A stretch of DNA of 13,028 nt from an uncultured Eubacteriales bacterium. Its GTDB lineage: Bacteria; Bacillota; Clostridia; Lachnospirales; Anaerotignaceae. Position numbers and translations under genes: made by a program. The notes beneath the pieces are model-generated. The model had not been told where the DNA came from. It did not search any database and saw nothing but the letters and a program-made list of their open reading frames with translations. Positions 1 through 8,043 of this stretch are shown in pieces (the first letter of the stretch is position 1; each line of letters starts with the position of its first letter). Location: contig URLB01000055.1 of NCBI GenBank assembly GCA_900548595.1, positions 1 to 13,028 of the forward strand. Direction: 5' to 3'.

Positions 1-1695
1 AAGGTCTTCTATAAGCTGTTTAAGCCTGTTTGTCTTTTCATCGAGAATAGCGACATAGTTTTCGGCTTTCTCATTATTAAGCTCTTCTCTTTTAAGCAGG
101 TCGACATATGTAATTATTGAAGTAAGCGGAGTTTTAAGGTCGTGCGATACGTTTGTTATAAGTTCCGTTTTCATTTTTTCCCCTTTTACCGCTCTTCCGA
201 CAGCCTGTTTCAATCCGTTTTGCATATTTGAAACGTCTGTAGCAAAATTTTTCAGTGCCGGTGAAATTTCATCCGGATTTACCTTTTTATCAAAATTTCC
301 CTCTGATGTTTCTTTTACCGCAACCATTATTTTCTTAATTGACGTCAATGCCCTAGCCGCAAAAAATATCCCCGCCAAATCAAATATAATCAATATTATA
401 ATCGGTATCGATGAGTAGCTCTTGCATGCGACAAACATAAGCAGACAATTTATAACTGCATACATTATAAGACATAATATTATCCATATTCTAAATGTAG
501 ATTCTTTGAAAAAAGAAGCTATCCATCTTATAAAATACCCTACAACTGTGTTTGAAAACAGTCTTCTTTTTTTAATCTGTCTTGACATACATGTAAGGTA
601 GTTTATAAGCACTACAACGTCTATCATAAACAGCAGACAGATAAAGCCTTTTAACATTATCAGCCATTCGCCGTTCATATAATATATGCTCTCTATCATT
701 CTCCTAGCTAAAATATACGATACATATGCGACAGCCAAGAATATAAGCGTACTTATGTCATTAAACACATAGTCTACCGCAATCAGGGTAACTTCGCTGT
801 TTTTACTTGTCTTTCCTGCCGTTATAACCAGATAAACCGTACCGATAATCATCAATATAGCGCCCACAGCGGCAGCCATTACAGCTCTCGGTGCATTTAA
901 TCTTCTGCTCTCAAAGGCTTGATACTGTTTCGCAAATATGCCGTTTCCAGTTTCTACATCATCACTTACACCTGCGTACAGTGTATATCCGCTGTTTAAA
1001 AGTATCCTGGAAACCGAATCAAGATAGTTGTCATAATAGAAATAGTTTACAAGTTTTCCCTCGTCGGTATAGTTGTAATAATACTCTGTATCATATACTA
1101 CTTTTCCTTTTGTATATCTTCCGTCAAGGAACGAGTTTATCTTAAGATTTTCTATTTCCTCCGCTTCACGGTTAGATACCTCATTGCCTGTTCTCGTATT
1201 TACAAGACAATAATAAAAATCCGTATATCTCTCAAGTTCTTTTATGGCGTCCTCATATTCGTACAACTGATCCTGTATAGCCTGCTGTTTATAGTCAGGA
1301 TATCTGTTATTAAAATACTCTTGGTCATCACTGTTTGAAAAAGTTACATGCTTTACTGCGTTTGCTTCGCTGTATATAACGTATTCTCCCAAATCGTTGT
1401 CCAAGGCAAAATTATATATTACTTTTTCCTCATTAAGCGCATTTCCGGATTTTATATTTTCTTCACTTTTAAATACAAGTTTTGTATTTACAACAGCTCT
1501 TACCAATTGGCTGTACTGAGAATAGAATGTTTCCGTGTCAAAATAGCTGTTATAGCTCAGTCCGGGTTCAAAACTCATATCCATGACATACACAAGGTTT
1601 AAACATGTAACAAGTGCGGAGCATAACACAAGAATTATGGCTAAAATTTTTGTCTTTGCCGAATACAGCTTAGATTTTTTCAATTTTGTAGCCAA
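1..1695 (-). CDS. Membrane sensor histidine kinase (3' end beyond the left edge)
   Basis: This is the sensor kinase partner of the response regulator gene just upstream; it autophosphorylates on histidine and passes the phosphate on. The frame is open for 565 codons to the window edge. Visible in order: TM1 (about 17-38), an extracellular region of about 230 residues, five further hydrophobic segments (about 271-292, 313-330, 344-367, 402-424, 430-448), a HAMP-like linker (about 449-500) and a HisKA domain with the H-box VSHDLKTP, phospho-acceptor His518. The ATP-binding domain lies outside the window. The start is inferred: TTG at 1695-1693 follows AAGGTGG at 9-base spacing and gives MATKLKKSK; a second TTG at 1683 is possible. 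The first ATG downstream lies after TM1 and would delete it. The gene overlaps the regulator by 26 bases, so the two are probably translationally coupled. The sensed signal is unknown; I do not recognise the ectodomain. Confidence 0.9.
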   Translation of the reverse strand, partial: MATKLKKSKLYSAKTKILAIILVLCSALVTCLNLVYVMDMSFEPGLSYNSYFDTETFYSQYSQLVRAVVNTKLVFKSEENIKSGNALNEEKVIYNFALDNDLGEYVIYSEANAVKHVTFSNSDDQEYFNNRYPDYKQQAIQDQLYEYEDAIKELERYTDFYYCLVNTRTGNEVSNREAEEIENLKINSFLDGRYTKGKVVYDTEYYYNYTDEGKLVNYFYYDNYLDSVSRILLNSGYTLYAGVSDDVETGNGIFAKQYQAFESRRLNAPRAVMAAAVGAILMIIGTVYLVITAGKTSKNSEVTLIAVDYVFNDISTLIFLAVAYVSYILARRMIESIYYMNGEWLIMLKGFICLLFMIDVVVLINYLTCMSRQIKKRRLFSNTVVGYFIRWIASFFKESTFRIWIILCLIMYAVINCLLMFVACKSYSSIPIIILIIFDLAGIFFAARALTSIKKIMVAVKETSEGNFDKKVNPDEISPALKNFATDVSNMQNGLKQAVGRAVKGEKMKTELITNVSHDLKTPLTSIITYVDLLKREELNNEKAENYVAILDEKTNRLKQLIEDL

Positions 1696-2371
1696 TGCCC
1701 CACACCACCTTTAAATATTTCGGTTCTTTAGGATTGATTTCTATTTTTTCCCTTATTCTTCTTATATGTACGGAAACTGTATTTTCCGGTGCAAATGAAA
1801 GTTCATTCCATACCTTTTCATATATCTCGTCAATTGAAAATACTTTTCCCGCATTTTCCATAAGCAGCTGGAGTATTCCGTATTCCGTAGCCGTCAGTTT
1901 TACGGGCTCTCCGTTTACTCTTACTTCTTTGGAATCTTTATCAAGCTCAAGATCCCCTATTTTTATAGTGCTTCCCTTTTCCGCTATGGAACCGAGCGCA
2001 GTATATCTTCTCATATGGGATTTGACCCTTGCAATAAGCTCCAGTGGATTAAACGGCTTTGTTATATAATCGTCCGCTCCGAAATTTAAACCTATTATCT
2101 TGTCGGTGTCCTCAGACTTAGCCGAAAGCATTATTATAGGTATATTAAGAGTTTCTCTTATTTTAACCACCGCCTTCAGTCCGTCCATTTTCGGCATCAT
2201 TATATCCATTATAACTAGATGAACCTCGTTGTTTTCAAGCACCTTAAGAGCTTCTTCACCGTTATATGCCTTCAAAATATTATAGTTTTCCTGTTTTAAA
2301 TATATTTCAATGGCGTCAACTATAGATTTTTCATCGTCGCATACAAGAATATTAAACTTTTTGTTATCCAT
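1670..2371 (-). CDS. OmpR/PhoB-family response regulator, VanR-like
   Basis: A DNA-binding response regulator of 233 residues, the usual length for the family. The receiver domain (about 6-120) has the acidic pair D12-D13, phospho-acceptor D56 in VIMDIMMP, S83 in MLSAKSE and K105 in the TKPF switch motif. The C-terminal winged helix (about 138-231) carries the typical pattern TATEYGILQLL, then VHIRRIREKIE, and ends in WGIGYKIE. The frame is open further upstream to 2413, but the ATG at 2371 follows AAGGGGG at about 6 bases and gives the normal N-terminus MDNKKFNILVCDD, so I start there. It overlaps the downstream histidine kinase gene. The addA terminator lies upstream, so it should have its own promoter. 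Targets are unknown: no transporter or resistance gene accompanies it within the window. Confidence 0.95.
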   Translation of the reverse strand: MDNKKFNILVCDDEKSIVDAIEIYLKQENYNILKAYNGEEALKVLENNEVHLVIMDIMMPKMDGLKAVVKIRETLNIPIIMLSAKSEDTDKIIGLNFGADDYITKPFNPLELIARVKSHMRRYTALGSIAEKGSTIKIGDLELDKDSKEVRVNGEPVKLTATEYGILQLLMENAGKVFSIDEIYEKVWNELSFAPENTVSVHIRRIREKIEINPKEPKYLKVVWGIGYKIEKI

Positions 2372-2461
2372 ATATATCCCCCTTAACATAGTACAAACTA
2401 TCAAATTTATCATATAATTTTTTCTTTACAAATCATATCCTTTTTTCTTTCGATATTCTTA

Positions 2462-2470
2462 ATTCTAACA
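2462..2470 (-). promoter_or_regulatory. Possible extended -10 promoter for the response regulator
   Basis: On the minus strand, TGT followed by TAGAAT (5 of 6 to the -10 consensus) lies about 90 bases upstream of the start codon, between the addA terminator and the regulator. No convincing -35 is visible, and other AT-rich candidates exist nearer the gene. A promoter somewhere in 2372-2502 is needed if the addA terminator works; this is the best candidate by eye. Confidence 0.3.
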
Positions 2471-2500
2471 CAAAAACATAAATTTCGGGATGTTAAAGTT

Positions 2501-2527
2501 AAAAAAAGAGGCTTTTCGCCTCTTTTT
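2501..2527 (-). terminator. Rho-independent terminator of the addA operon
   Basis: GAGGC pairs with GCCTC around a 5-base loop, extended by five A-T pairs, to give a 10-bp stem at 2503-2512/2518-2527. Read on the minus strand it starts 14 bases after the addA stop and ends in a seven-base U-tract. The plus-strand side also has a T-run, so it could act in both directions. Confidence 0.85.
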
Positions 2528-2541
2528 CTACATAAATTCAT

Positions 2542-5500
2542 TTATAAAACATCTATTTTTATTGTCTTTCCCGCCGCCACTGAGTAAATAAGACATTCTT
2601 TAACCTTCATACCTGTTACGCTTTCCAACGCCTTTGAATATAATTCCATTTGTATGCCATACCTGTTTTTAAAACTTTCGTCGCTGTCCTCGTCATAACG
2701 ATCGGTTTTATAGTCTACAATAACTATACTGCCGTTCTCAATAAAATAGCAGTCAATACGTCCGTGCAGAATTATATTTTCATCCATATCCGCATATTCT
2801 TCGCGCTTATATATTTGTTCCGGAGTAACGGCAGCTGTAAACGCTTCCTCCTTATATACGGCTTCGGCGTTTAATATTCTTCTGTACAATTGGGATTTCG
2901 CAAACGTTTCTATTTTTTTTATGCTCACCGACGAAGCCTCTTTTTCCGTAAGCAATCCTATTTCCGTACATTCTTTTATGAGTTCTTTTATTTTTAAATA
3001 ATCATACTCCTTTGAAAAATCCATATGTTCAAAAACAGTATGTACCGCTGTACCTATCTCGGAAGCCGAAAGTCCCTTTTCTTCCGTATAGAAATCCGGT
3101 TTTTTTACTGTATGCGACAATGTTGTTCCCCTTATCCTCTTTACGTCCGAAACGGATACTGTTCCCGGTATTTCCGTCTCGGCTTTATAAGGGTACTCCC
3201 AGCCGAGCCTTGCTCCTATCTGGGCTTTCAAAAATGCCGCGTCCTCTTTCGTGAACGGTTTATCATTCTCTGCATTGTCTTTTTCAATGTTTTCGTAATT
3301 TTCCGACGTATAGTTTACAAAATTAAGTTCAAACAAAGCTTCATTATCAAAGAGTCCGTTTGTTTTATCTGCTTTGCTTATTCCGCTCAATTCTCTTAAA
3401 TATTCTCCGTCCCTGTGACTGGCTACAGTCATTAGTATCCAATCCATATAGCATCCGGCTGATAATATTTCAAATGGAGGAATAAGTATTTGTCTGCTCT
3501 CCGCAAACATTGTCCAAAGCGATATTTTTGACGCGCTTTGCGACGAACAGCCTGTTATAATAAGCTTTTCCTTTGCTCTTGTCATAGCTACATAAAGAAC
3601 TCTTATTTCCTCGGCTGCCTGATCCTGCCAGAGTGCTTCTGTTATTACCGCCTTCGGCACAGTATTGTATTTGACTCTCGTTTCCGTATCTATATACTCG
3701 CTTCCTATTCCGAGATTTTTATGCAATACTACATTGTCGCTCAAATCCGTTTTATTAAAACGACCTCCGCACCCGGATAAAAATACAACGGGGAACTCAA
3801 GACCTTTGCTTTTATGTATTGTCATTATACGCACACCGTTTCCTACCGCGCCGTTTTCCCCTTCGATTTTAGCATTGTTCTTATCTATAAGTTCAATATA
3901 TCTTATAAAGTCAAAAAGTCCTTTAAAACTCAGGCTGTCATAATCCGTTGCCTTTTTTACAAGCTTAATCAGATTATCCTGTCTGGTTTTCCCGTCGGGC
4001 AAAACTCCGGCTAAGTCATAATATCCCGTATCCGTATATACGCTCCAAATAAGGTCATTAATACTGCTGTCTACGGAAATGTCTCTCCATCTGTTCAGCA
4101 TAATAATAAAACCGTTAAGTATTTTCTTTATTCTTTCATCGTTTCCCCGTTCGTCATAATTACGCACGCAGTCCCAATATTCCTCGTCGCCGCTCTCTAT
4201 TTTTATTGTAAGCAAGTCGTCGGCAGTCAACCCGTATACAGGAGAGCGCAAAACGGCGGCAAGCGGTATATCCTGTCTAGGATTGTCTATTATCCTCAAG
4301 AAACTTAACGCTATCATCACTTCCGTCGTCTCCAAAAAGTCCACGTTAGACTCCGTTGAGGCAGGTATTCCCTTCGACTCCAAAATCTCTACAAACCCAG
4401 CTCCGTGCGTCTTGTTTCTCATAATAATAACAATATCGCTAAACTTAAGCTCTCTGTAACATTTTGTCGAACGGTCGTATACTTCCATCCTGTCTTTACC
4501 GTACATCAGACTGTTAATTCTATCCGCAACAAAATTCATTTCTTTTTCAATATTTGTGTAGTCATCTTCGCTGTCGTCATCCGTATTTATAACGTCGATT
4601 TCCACAGCTCCTCCTGCGGTTGCAGTTCCAGTATACATAGGATAATCCGCGCCGTAATACAGCATGGCATTTTTATCGTATTCAACTCCACCCAACTCTT
4701 TTTGCATAATCTGCATGAATATATAATTTATGCCGTCCAGAACTTCTTTTCTGCTTCTAAAATTTTTAAACATGTCTATTCTCTCTTTTTCTGCTCCCTT
4801 TTCAAGAGAATATGTGTTATATTTCTCGGCAAAAATATCCGGATTTGCCAATCTGAAGCTATAAATACTCTGTTTTACGTCTCCGACCATAAATCTGTTT
4901 CTTTCTCCTGAAACAAGAGATAATATCAATTCCTGAACGGCGTTGCTGTCCTGATATTCGTCTGTCATAACATAGGCATACTTTGAAGTCAGTTCCTCCG
5001 CCGCCTGTGATTTTACGGGATTATCGTAAGAACCGTCTATAAGAGCTTTCAGACAGTAGTGCTCCAAATCTCCGTAATCGGCTATTCTTCTTCTTTTCTT
5101 TTCTTCATCGAACATATCCGAAAATTCTTTGACAAGGTCAAGCAGTCTGCATATACCGAATCCGGCTTTTTTTATATCTTCTTTCATTTCATCGGTATTT
5201 CTCATAAGAAATTTTGTATTTACGGAAGATATGATTTTTTTCACTCTGTCTCTTAAATATTTTACTTTTTCTTTTGTCTCGGACTCGCATTTTTTTCTGG
5301 ACAGTGCGGAAAACTTTATGTTTTTTATTTTTAAACATATTTCCTCAAAGCTTGCGCTTCCGTATATATCCTCCAACTGTTCTAAATCATCATACAGCAT
5401 AGGCAAATACGTCTCCGGCCCCGATATTTCCGCCGTTTCAACAGCTGTTTTTGTAAGCTCAACAGCGCCTTCAATATAAAACAGGAGATACTTTTTCATC

Positions 5501-6123
5501 ATATCAAACCAATAATCCTCTCCGTCTTTATAAGAAAGTTTTTGTTTTTCTATCCAGCCTCCCGGGTTAGGATAACTTCTCATGAACTCAAATATTTTCA
5601 GTACAAGTTCTCTCAGCTTTACATCGCTTGTTCCGTCGCTGTAGTTTTCAACTAAATAAAAAAAGTCCTCGGGTTCGTCGGAACCGTATTTTTCCTCAAA
5701 CAGTCTGTCTAATATTTCCGCCTTTATAAGAAGAGTTTCCGTTTCATCGGCAACTCTGAAGGCAGGGTCTATTCCGAGTCTGTTATAGTTTTCCCTAGCA
5801 ACGCTCAGACAAAACGAATGTATAGTCATTATGTCGGCATGGTTAAGAAGAACAGCCTGCCTTTTAAAGTTTATAGAATCGGGATTTTTTTTAAGTTCCT
5901 CCGTAACGGCTGCTCCTATACGTTCTTTCATTTCCGAAGCCGCCGCCTTCGTAAACGTAACGACAAGCAGTCTGTCAATATCAACGGGATTTGTTTCATC
6001 TGTTATCAACTTGATTATTCTTTCCACAAGCACAGCCGTCTTTCCGGAACCTGCCGCCGCCGAAACAAGTATATTCCCGTTTTTTTCATGTATAGCGCTT
6101 AACTGCTCATCGGTCCAGCCCAT
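2542..6123 (-). CDS. addA: ATP-dependent helicase/nuclease subunit A (AddA)
   Basis: The UvrD-like helicase plus nuclease subunit of the AddAB enzyme, which processes double-strand DNA ends for recombination repair. At 1193 residues it matches full-length AddA. Visible motifs: Q-motif WTDEQLSAI (3-11), Walker A AAAGSGKT (22-29), Ia VTFTKAAASEM, motif II DEYQD (388-392), motif III GDVKQSIYSFR (from 414), motif V MTIHKSKGLEF (from 767) and motif VI YVAMTRAKEK (around 847). The C-terminal RecB-type nuclease has the upstream His in GTAVH, D1124 in GRID, and D1137 and K1139 in VDYKTD, so it looks active. The frame is open 28 codons further upstream, but ATG at 6123 has GGAG at 6-base spacing and gives the canonical N-terminus. 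It starts 16 bases after orf195 ends, so the two are co-transcribed. In most Bacillota addB directly precedes addA; here it does not. Confidence 0.97.
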   Translation of the reverse strand: MGWTDEQLSAIHEKNGNILVSAAAGSGKTAVLVERIIKLITDETNPVDIDRLLVVTFTKAAASEMKERIGAAVTEELKKNPDSINFKRQAVLLNHADIMTIHSFCLSVARENYNRLGIDPAFRVADETETLLIKAEILDRLFEEKYGSDEPEDFFYLVENYSDGTSDVKLRELVLKIFEFMRSYPNPGGWIEKQKLSYKDGEDYWFDMMKKYLLFYIEGAVELTKTAVETAEISGPETYLPMLYDDLEQLEDIYGSASFEEICLKIKNIKFSALSRKKCESETKEKVKYLRDRVKKIISSVNTKFLMRNTDEMKEDIKKAGFGICRLLDLVKEFSDMFDEEKKRRRIADYGDLEHYCLKALIDGSYDNPVKSQAAEELTSKYAYVMTDEYQDSNAVQELILSLVSGERNRFMVGDVKQSIYSFRLANPDIFAEKYNTYSLEKGAEKERIDMFKNFRSRKEVLDGINYIFMQIMQKELGGVEYDKNAMLYYGADYPMYTGTATAGGAVEIDVINTDDDSEDDYTNIEKEMNFVADRINSLMYGKDRMEVYDRSTKCYRELKFSDIVIIMRNKTHGAGFVEILESKGIPASTESNVDFLETTEVMIALSFLRIIDNPRQDIPLAAVLRSPVYGLTADDLLTIKIESGDEEYWDCVRNYDERGNDERIKKILNGFIIMLNRWRDISVDSSINDLIWSVYTDTGYYDLAGVLPDGKTRQDNLIKLVKKATDYDSLSFKGLFDFIRYIELIDKNNAKIEGENGAVGNGVRIMTIHKSKGLEFPVVFLSGCGGRFNKTDLSDNVVLHKNLGIGSEYIDTETRVKYNTVPKAVITEALWQDQAAEEIRVLYVAMTRAKEKLIITGCSSQSASKISLWTMFAESRQILIPPFEILSAGCYMDWILMTVASHRDGEYLRELSGISKADKTNGLFDNEALFELNFVNYTSENYENIEKDNAENDKPFTKEDAAFLKAQIGARLGWEYPYKAETEIPGTVSVSDVKRIRGTTLSHTVKKPDFYTEEKGLSASEIGTAVHTVFEHMDFSKEYDYLKIKELIKECTEIGLLTEKEASSVSIKKIETFAKSQLYRRILNAEAVYKEEAFTAAVTPEQIYKREEYADMDENIILHGRIDCYFIENGSIVIVDYKTDRYDEDSDESFKNRYGIQMELYSKALESVTGMKVKECLIYSVAAGKTIKIDVL

Positions 6124-6139
6124 TTTATCTCCTCTATTC

Positions 6140-6727
6140 CTAACAAGCCCCTTGCAGTCTCTGCTCCAGGGACATATATTTTGTAAATGAATTAAACATA
6201 GTTTCATAGGAATTATAACAGAAATTTTCTATAAAAGCTATCGTATGCCTTCCATACTTGTCTTTGCCGAAAACATATCTCATAACCGCCGATGCAAACA
6301 TCTCCGCAAAGTTGCCCGAATACATAACAGCACAAGCATATAGCAAATCAAACATTTTCTGTTCGGGTTCACACATATTAAACGCATTAAATAACATTTC
6401 TCTTGTCTTAGTTACATTCAGCGCACACTGTCTGCACCTCAGTATTTTTATGGAATGGTGTATTGCCATAAGTTTTATAAATCTTCTGCCTTTCTCCTTT
6501 GTCATGGCATAAACATTTTCACCGAATATATTTCCGTTTACACGAAGTTCGGCAAAATACTCATAGGCGTCGGCTGTAGTTGAATTAATACATTCCTCAA
6601 AAAACGATACATAAAAGCTGTTTTTAAGCATATAAATGCTTTCAAGATATTTCTCGCCTTCCTCTTCCACCGTAGTTTTAATAATATCATTTCGTCCTTT
6701 CGGACCTCTATATAAAAAATCAAACAT
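6140..6727 (-). CDS. Conserved-looking hypothetical protein, 195 aa, in the addA operon
   Basis: I do not recognise this protein. It has 195 residues, no signal peptide and no clear membrane segment, and looks mostly helical. It contains seven cysteines (46, 98, 101, 119, 132, 170 and the last residue 195), including one CxxC in RCRQC at 98-101, and several aromatic-rich stretches. The start is the ATG at 6727, which has GGAGG at 8-base spacing; an upstream in-frame ATG at 6742 overlaps that ribosome binding site and is less likely. It lies 47 bases after orf99 and 16 bases before addA, in the position addB usually takes. It is far too short to be AddB and lacks helicase or nuclease motifs. 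A role alongside AddA is only suggested by position; it could equally be a cytosolic regulatory protein. Confidence 0.8.
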   Translation of the reverse strand: MFDFLYRGPKGRNDIIKTTVEEEGEKYLESIYMLKNSFYVSFFEECINSTTADAYEYFAELRVNGNIFGENVYAMTKEKGRRFIKLMAIHHSIKILRCRQCALNVTKTREMLFNAFNMCEPEQKMFDLLYACAVMYSGNFAEMFASAVMRYVFGKDKYGRHTIAFIENFCYNSYETMFNSFTKYMSLEQRLQGAC

Positions 6728-6774
6728 AGATATAACCTCCATGTTTGAATTTTATAATATTTTAACTATATGTT

Positions 6775-7074
6775 TCAAAGCATATCATGCGCATTTTGCG
6801 ACAGTACTTTTTGCAAATCGTCAACCGTTATCTCAAGGCTGTATCCTCCCAGTTCATCTGCAAGGCTCGATAATATCAGGTTAACATCGTCGGTAAAGTA
6901 AAGCATATGCGTCATATCGCTCCGTTCCGCCTCTTTTAAGGCTTCTTCAAATCTCATAATATCCTCGGCATACTCAACCTTAAACAGCTTTTTATATATT
7001 TCCGCAAATCTATCCGCCGATTTTTTACCTTCTTTTTTGTATGCTATCATTACTCTTACTTCATTTTCGTCCAT
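6775..7074 (-). CDS. Hypothetical protein, 99 aa, first gene of the addA operon
   Basis: I do not recognise this protein. It is a small, soluble, charged protein of 99 residues: a lysine-rich N-terminal half predicted helical (for example KKEGKKSADRFAEIYKKL), then an acidic part ending in a short helix (TVDDLQKVLSQNAHDML). There are no cysteines, signal peptide or membrane segment. The ATG at 7074 is chosen because AAGGGGTGG precedes it by 8 bases; a TTG at 7098 would extend it by 8 residues but sits upstream of that ribosome binding site. It is followed after 47 bases by orf195 on the same strand with no terminator visible, which suggests one transcript through addA. It diverges from xpt across a 159-base intergenic region. 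Confidence 0.75.
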   Translation of the reverse strand: MDENEVRVMIAYKKEGKKSADRFAEIYKKLFKVEYAEDIMRFEEALKEAERSDMTHMLYFTDDVNLILSSLADELGGYSLEITVDDLQKVLSQNAHDML

Positions 7075-7148
7075 ACGTTTATCCACCCCTTTTGACAATC
7101 ATATCAACAGAAAATAAAAAAATCAATAAATATTATGCACTTAAACAA

Positions 7149-7175
7149 TTGCAATATTTGTGCCAATGGGATAAT
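7149..7175 (+). promoter_or_regulatory. Putative xpt promoter
   Basis: GATAAT (5 of 6) at 7170-7175 is preceded by TGG at 7167-7169, giving an extended -10. TTGCAA at 7149-7154 is a possible -35, either 15 bases before GATAAT or 17 bases before the overlapping TAATAT at 7172-7177. TTGCAA is its own reverse complement and lies in the palindrome ATTGCAAT (7148-7155), so it could serve divergent transcription too. The leader to the ATG would be only about 50 bases, and I see no purine-riboswitch core. Confidence 0.5.
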
Positions 7176-7233
7176 ATATTACAAAACATATTATAAAAAC
7201 TTATTTAATATAAATAAATCGAGGGGGATAAGC

Positions 7234-7812
7234 ATGGAAGCGCTAAAGAAAAAAATATTGACCGACGGAACCGCTATGGGAACGGATATAGTAAAAGTAG
7301 ACAGTTTTATCAATCATCAGATAGACGTTGCCTTTATGAACGAAATAGGAAAAGAATTTGCCAGGATATTCAGTGATGTGGAAGTTACAAAAATAGTAAC
7401 AATCGAATCCTCCGGTATTGCCATAGCCGCTATTGCGTCTCAGTATTTTAACAACGTACCCGTTGTTTTTGCAAAGAAAACCGAGTCTCGTAATCTTGAC
7501 CCTGACAAATATCACGGAGAAGTATATTCATTTACGAAACAAAAGGTATATCCTATTATGATTTCTAAAAAATATCTTTCCCCTGAAGATAAAATAGTTA
7601 TTCTTGATGACTTCCTTGCCAACGGCAAAGCCGCCCTTGCTCTTAAAAATCTTTGCGAGCAGGCAGGCGCTACCGTTCAGGGAATCGGTATTGTAATCGA
7701 AAAAGGATTCCAGGGCGGCGGTCGTCTCCTTCGTGAGGAAAACAAAATAAGAGTTGAGTCTCTTGCTATTATCGACAGTATTGATGACGGAAAAATAACA
7801 TTCAGAGAATAA
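7234..7812 (+). CDS. xpt: Xanthine phosphoribosyltransferase
   Basis: A purine salvage enzyme that makes XMP from xanthine and PRPP in the cytosol. The 192-residue length and overall sequence fit the Xpt family: N-terminal MEALKKKILTDGTA, the stretch VDSFINHQID, ESSGIAIAAIAS in the nucleotide/pyrophosphate loop region, AKKTESRNLDPDKYHGEVYS, and the PRPP-binding motif VILDDFLANGKAA (the two acidic residues followed by a small-residue loop). EKGFQGGGRLL near the end is also typical. The frame is open 33 codons upstream, but the ATG at 7234 follows GAGGGGG at 6 bases and gives the family N-terminus. It is a single-gene unit: an own promoter, then a strong terminator right after the stop. No xanthine permease gene (pbuX) follows it, unlike Bacillus subtilis, where the two form an operon behind a guanine riboswitch. 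Confidence 0.96.
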   Translation: MEALKKKILTDGTAMGTDIVKVDSFINHQIDVAFMNEIGKEFARIFSDVEVTKIVTIESSGIAIAAIASQYFNNVPVVFAKKTESRNLDPDKYHGEVYSFTKQKVYPIMISKKYLSPEDKIVILDDFLANGKAALALKNLCEQAGATVQGIGIVIEKGFQGGGRLLREENKIRVESLAIIDSIDDGKITFRE

Positions 7813-7824
7813 TAAAAAGCAAAT

Positions 7825-7867
7825 AAAAAGCAGTTGGACATATAAATATATGTCCAACTGCTTTTTT
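7825..7867 (+). terminator. Strong hairpin terminator after xpt
   Basis: GCAGTTGGACAT at 7830-7841 pairs perfectly with ATGTCCAACTGC at 7850-7861, and the stem continues inward through an AT-rich tip and outward through an A-run/T-run. Six T follow at 7862-7867. It starts just after the xpt stop. The A-run on the left makes it symmetric, but no minus-strand gene ends here. Confidence 0.93.
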
Positions 7868-8043
7868 AATATATTAAAATATTTGTTATATTACCTCTTT
7901 TTAAATATCTGCTATTGCCGTTCCCGTTCTAAACTGTTTTAATCAAATTTATAAAATCAATGCATTATCTAAAAAATATATTTTGCGTTATCTTATTTTA
8001 AAAAATCATATGCATAAGAGGGGTTCTCTTTATCAACGTACTG
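7868..8043. other. AT-rich intergenic stretch without a visible gene
   Basis: This is the region between the xpt terminator and the lysO promoter. It is very AT-rich. I see no open frame with a ribosome binding site, no RNA gene and no riboswitch-like fold. Two loosely similar segments (GCATTATCTAAAA near 7961 and GCGTTATCTTATTT near 7985) may be chance or a weak regulator site. Confidence 0.4.

Noticed and set aside
1695..2069. Open frame of 124 codons on the plus strand inside the response regulator gene
   Set aside because: It is antisense to the conserved winged-helix domain, with a Ser/Ile/Leu-rich shadow composition and no ribosome binding site.
2372..2413. Longer response regulator starting at 2413
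   Set aside because: The strong AAGGGGG site points to the ATG at 2371, and the receiver domain begins normally there.
4405..4911. Open frame of 168 codons on the plus strand inside addA
   Set aside because: It is antisense to conserved AddA helicase motifs; composition rich in Phe, His and Ser as expected from a shadow frame.
6124..6207. N-terminal extension of AddA (open frame 28 codons upstream of 6123)
   Set aside because: It overlaps orf195, has no ribosome binding site, and the extension does not fit the family; the ATG at 6123 has GGAG at good spacing and starts the canonical Q-motif region.
7135..7233. N-terminal extension of Xpt by 33 residues
   Set aside because: It runs through the putative promoter and lacks a ribosome binding site; the ATG at 7234 with GAGGGGG matches family length.
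7528..7857. Open frame of 109 codons on the minus strand across the end of xpt
   Set aside because: It runs antisense to xpt and starts inside the xpt terminator hairpin; no ribosome binding site or protein-like composition.
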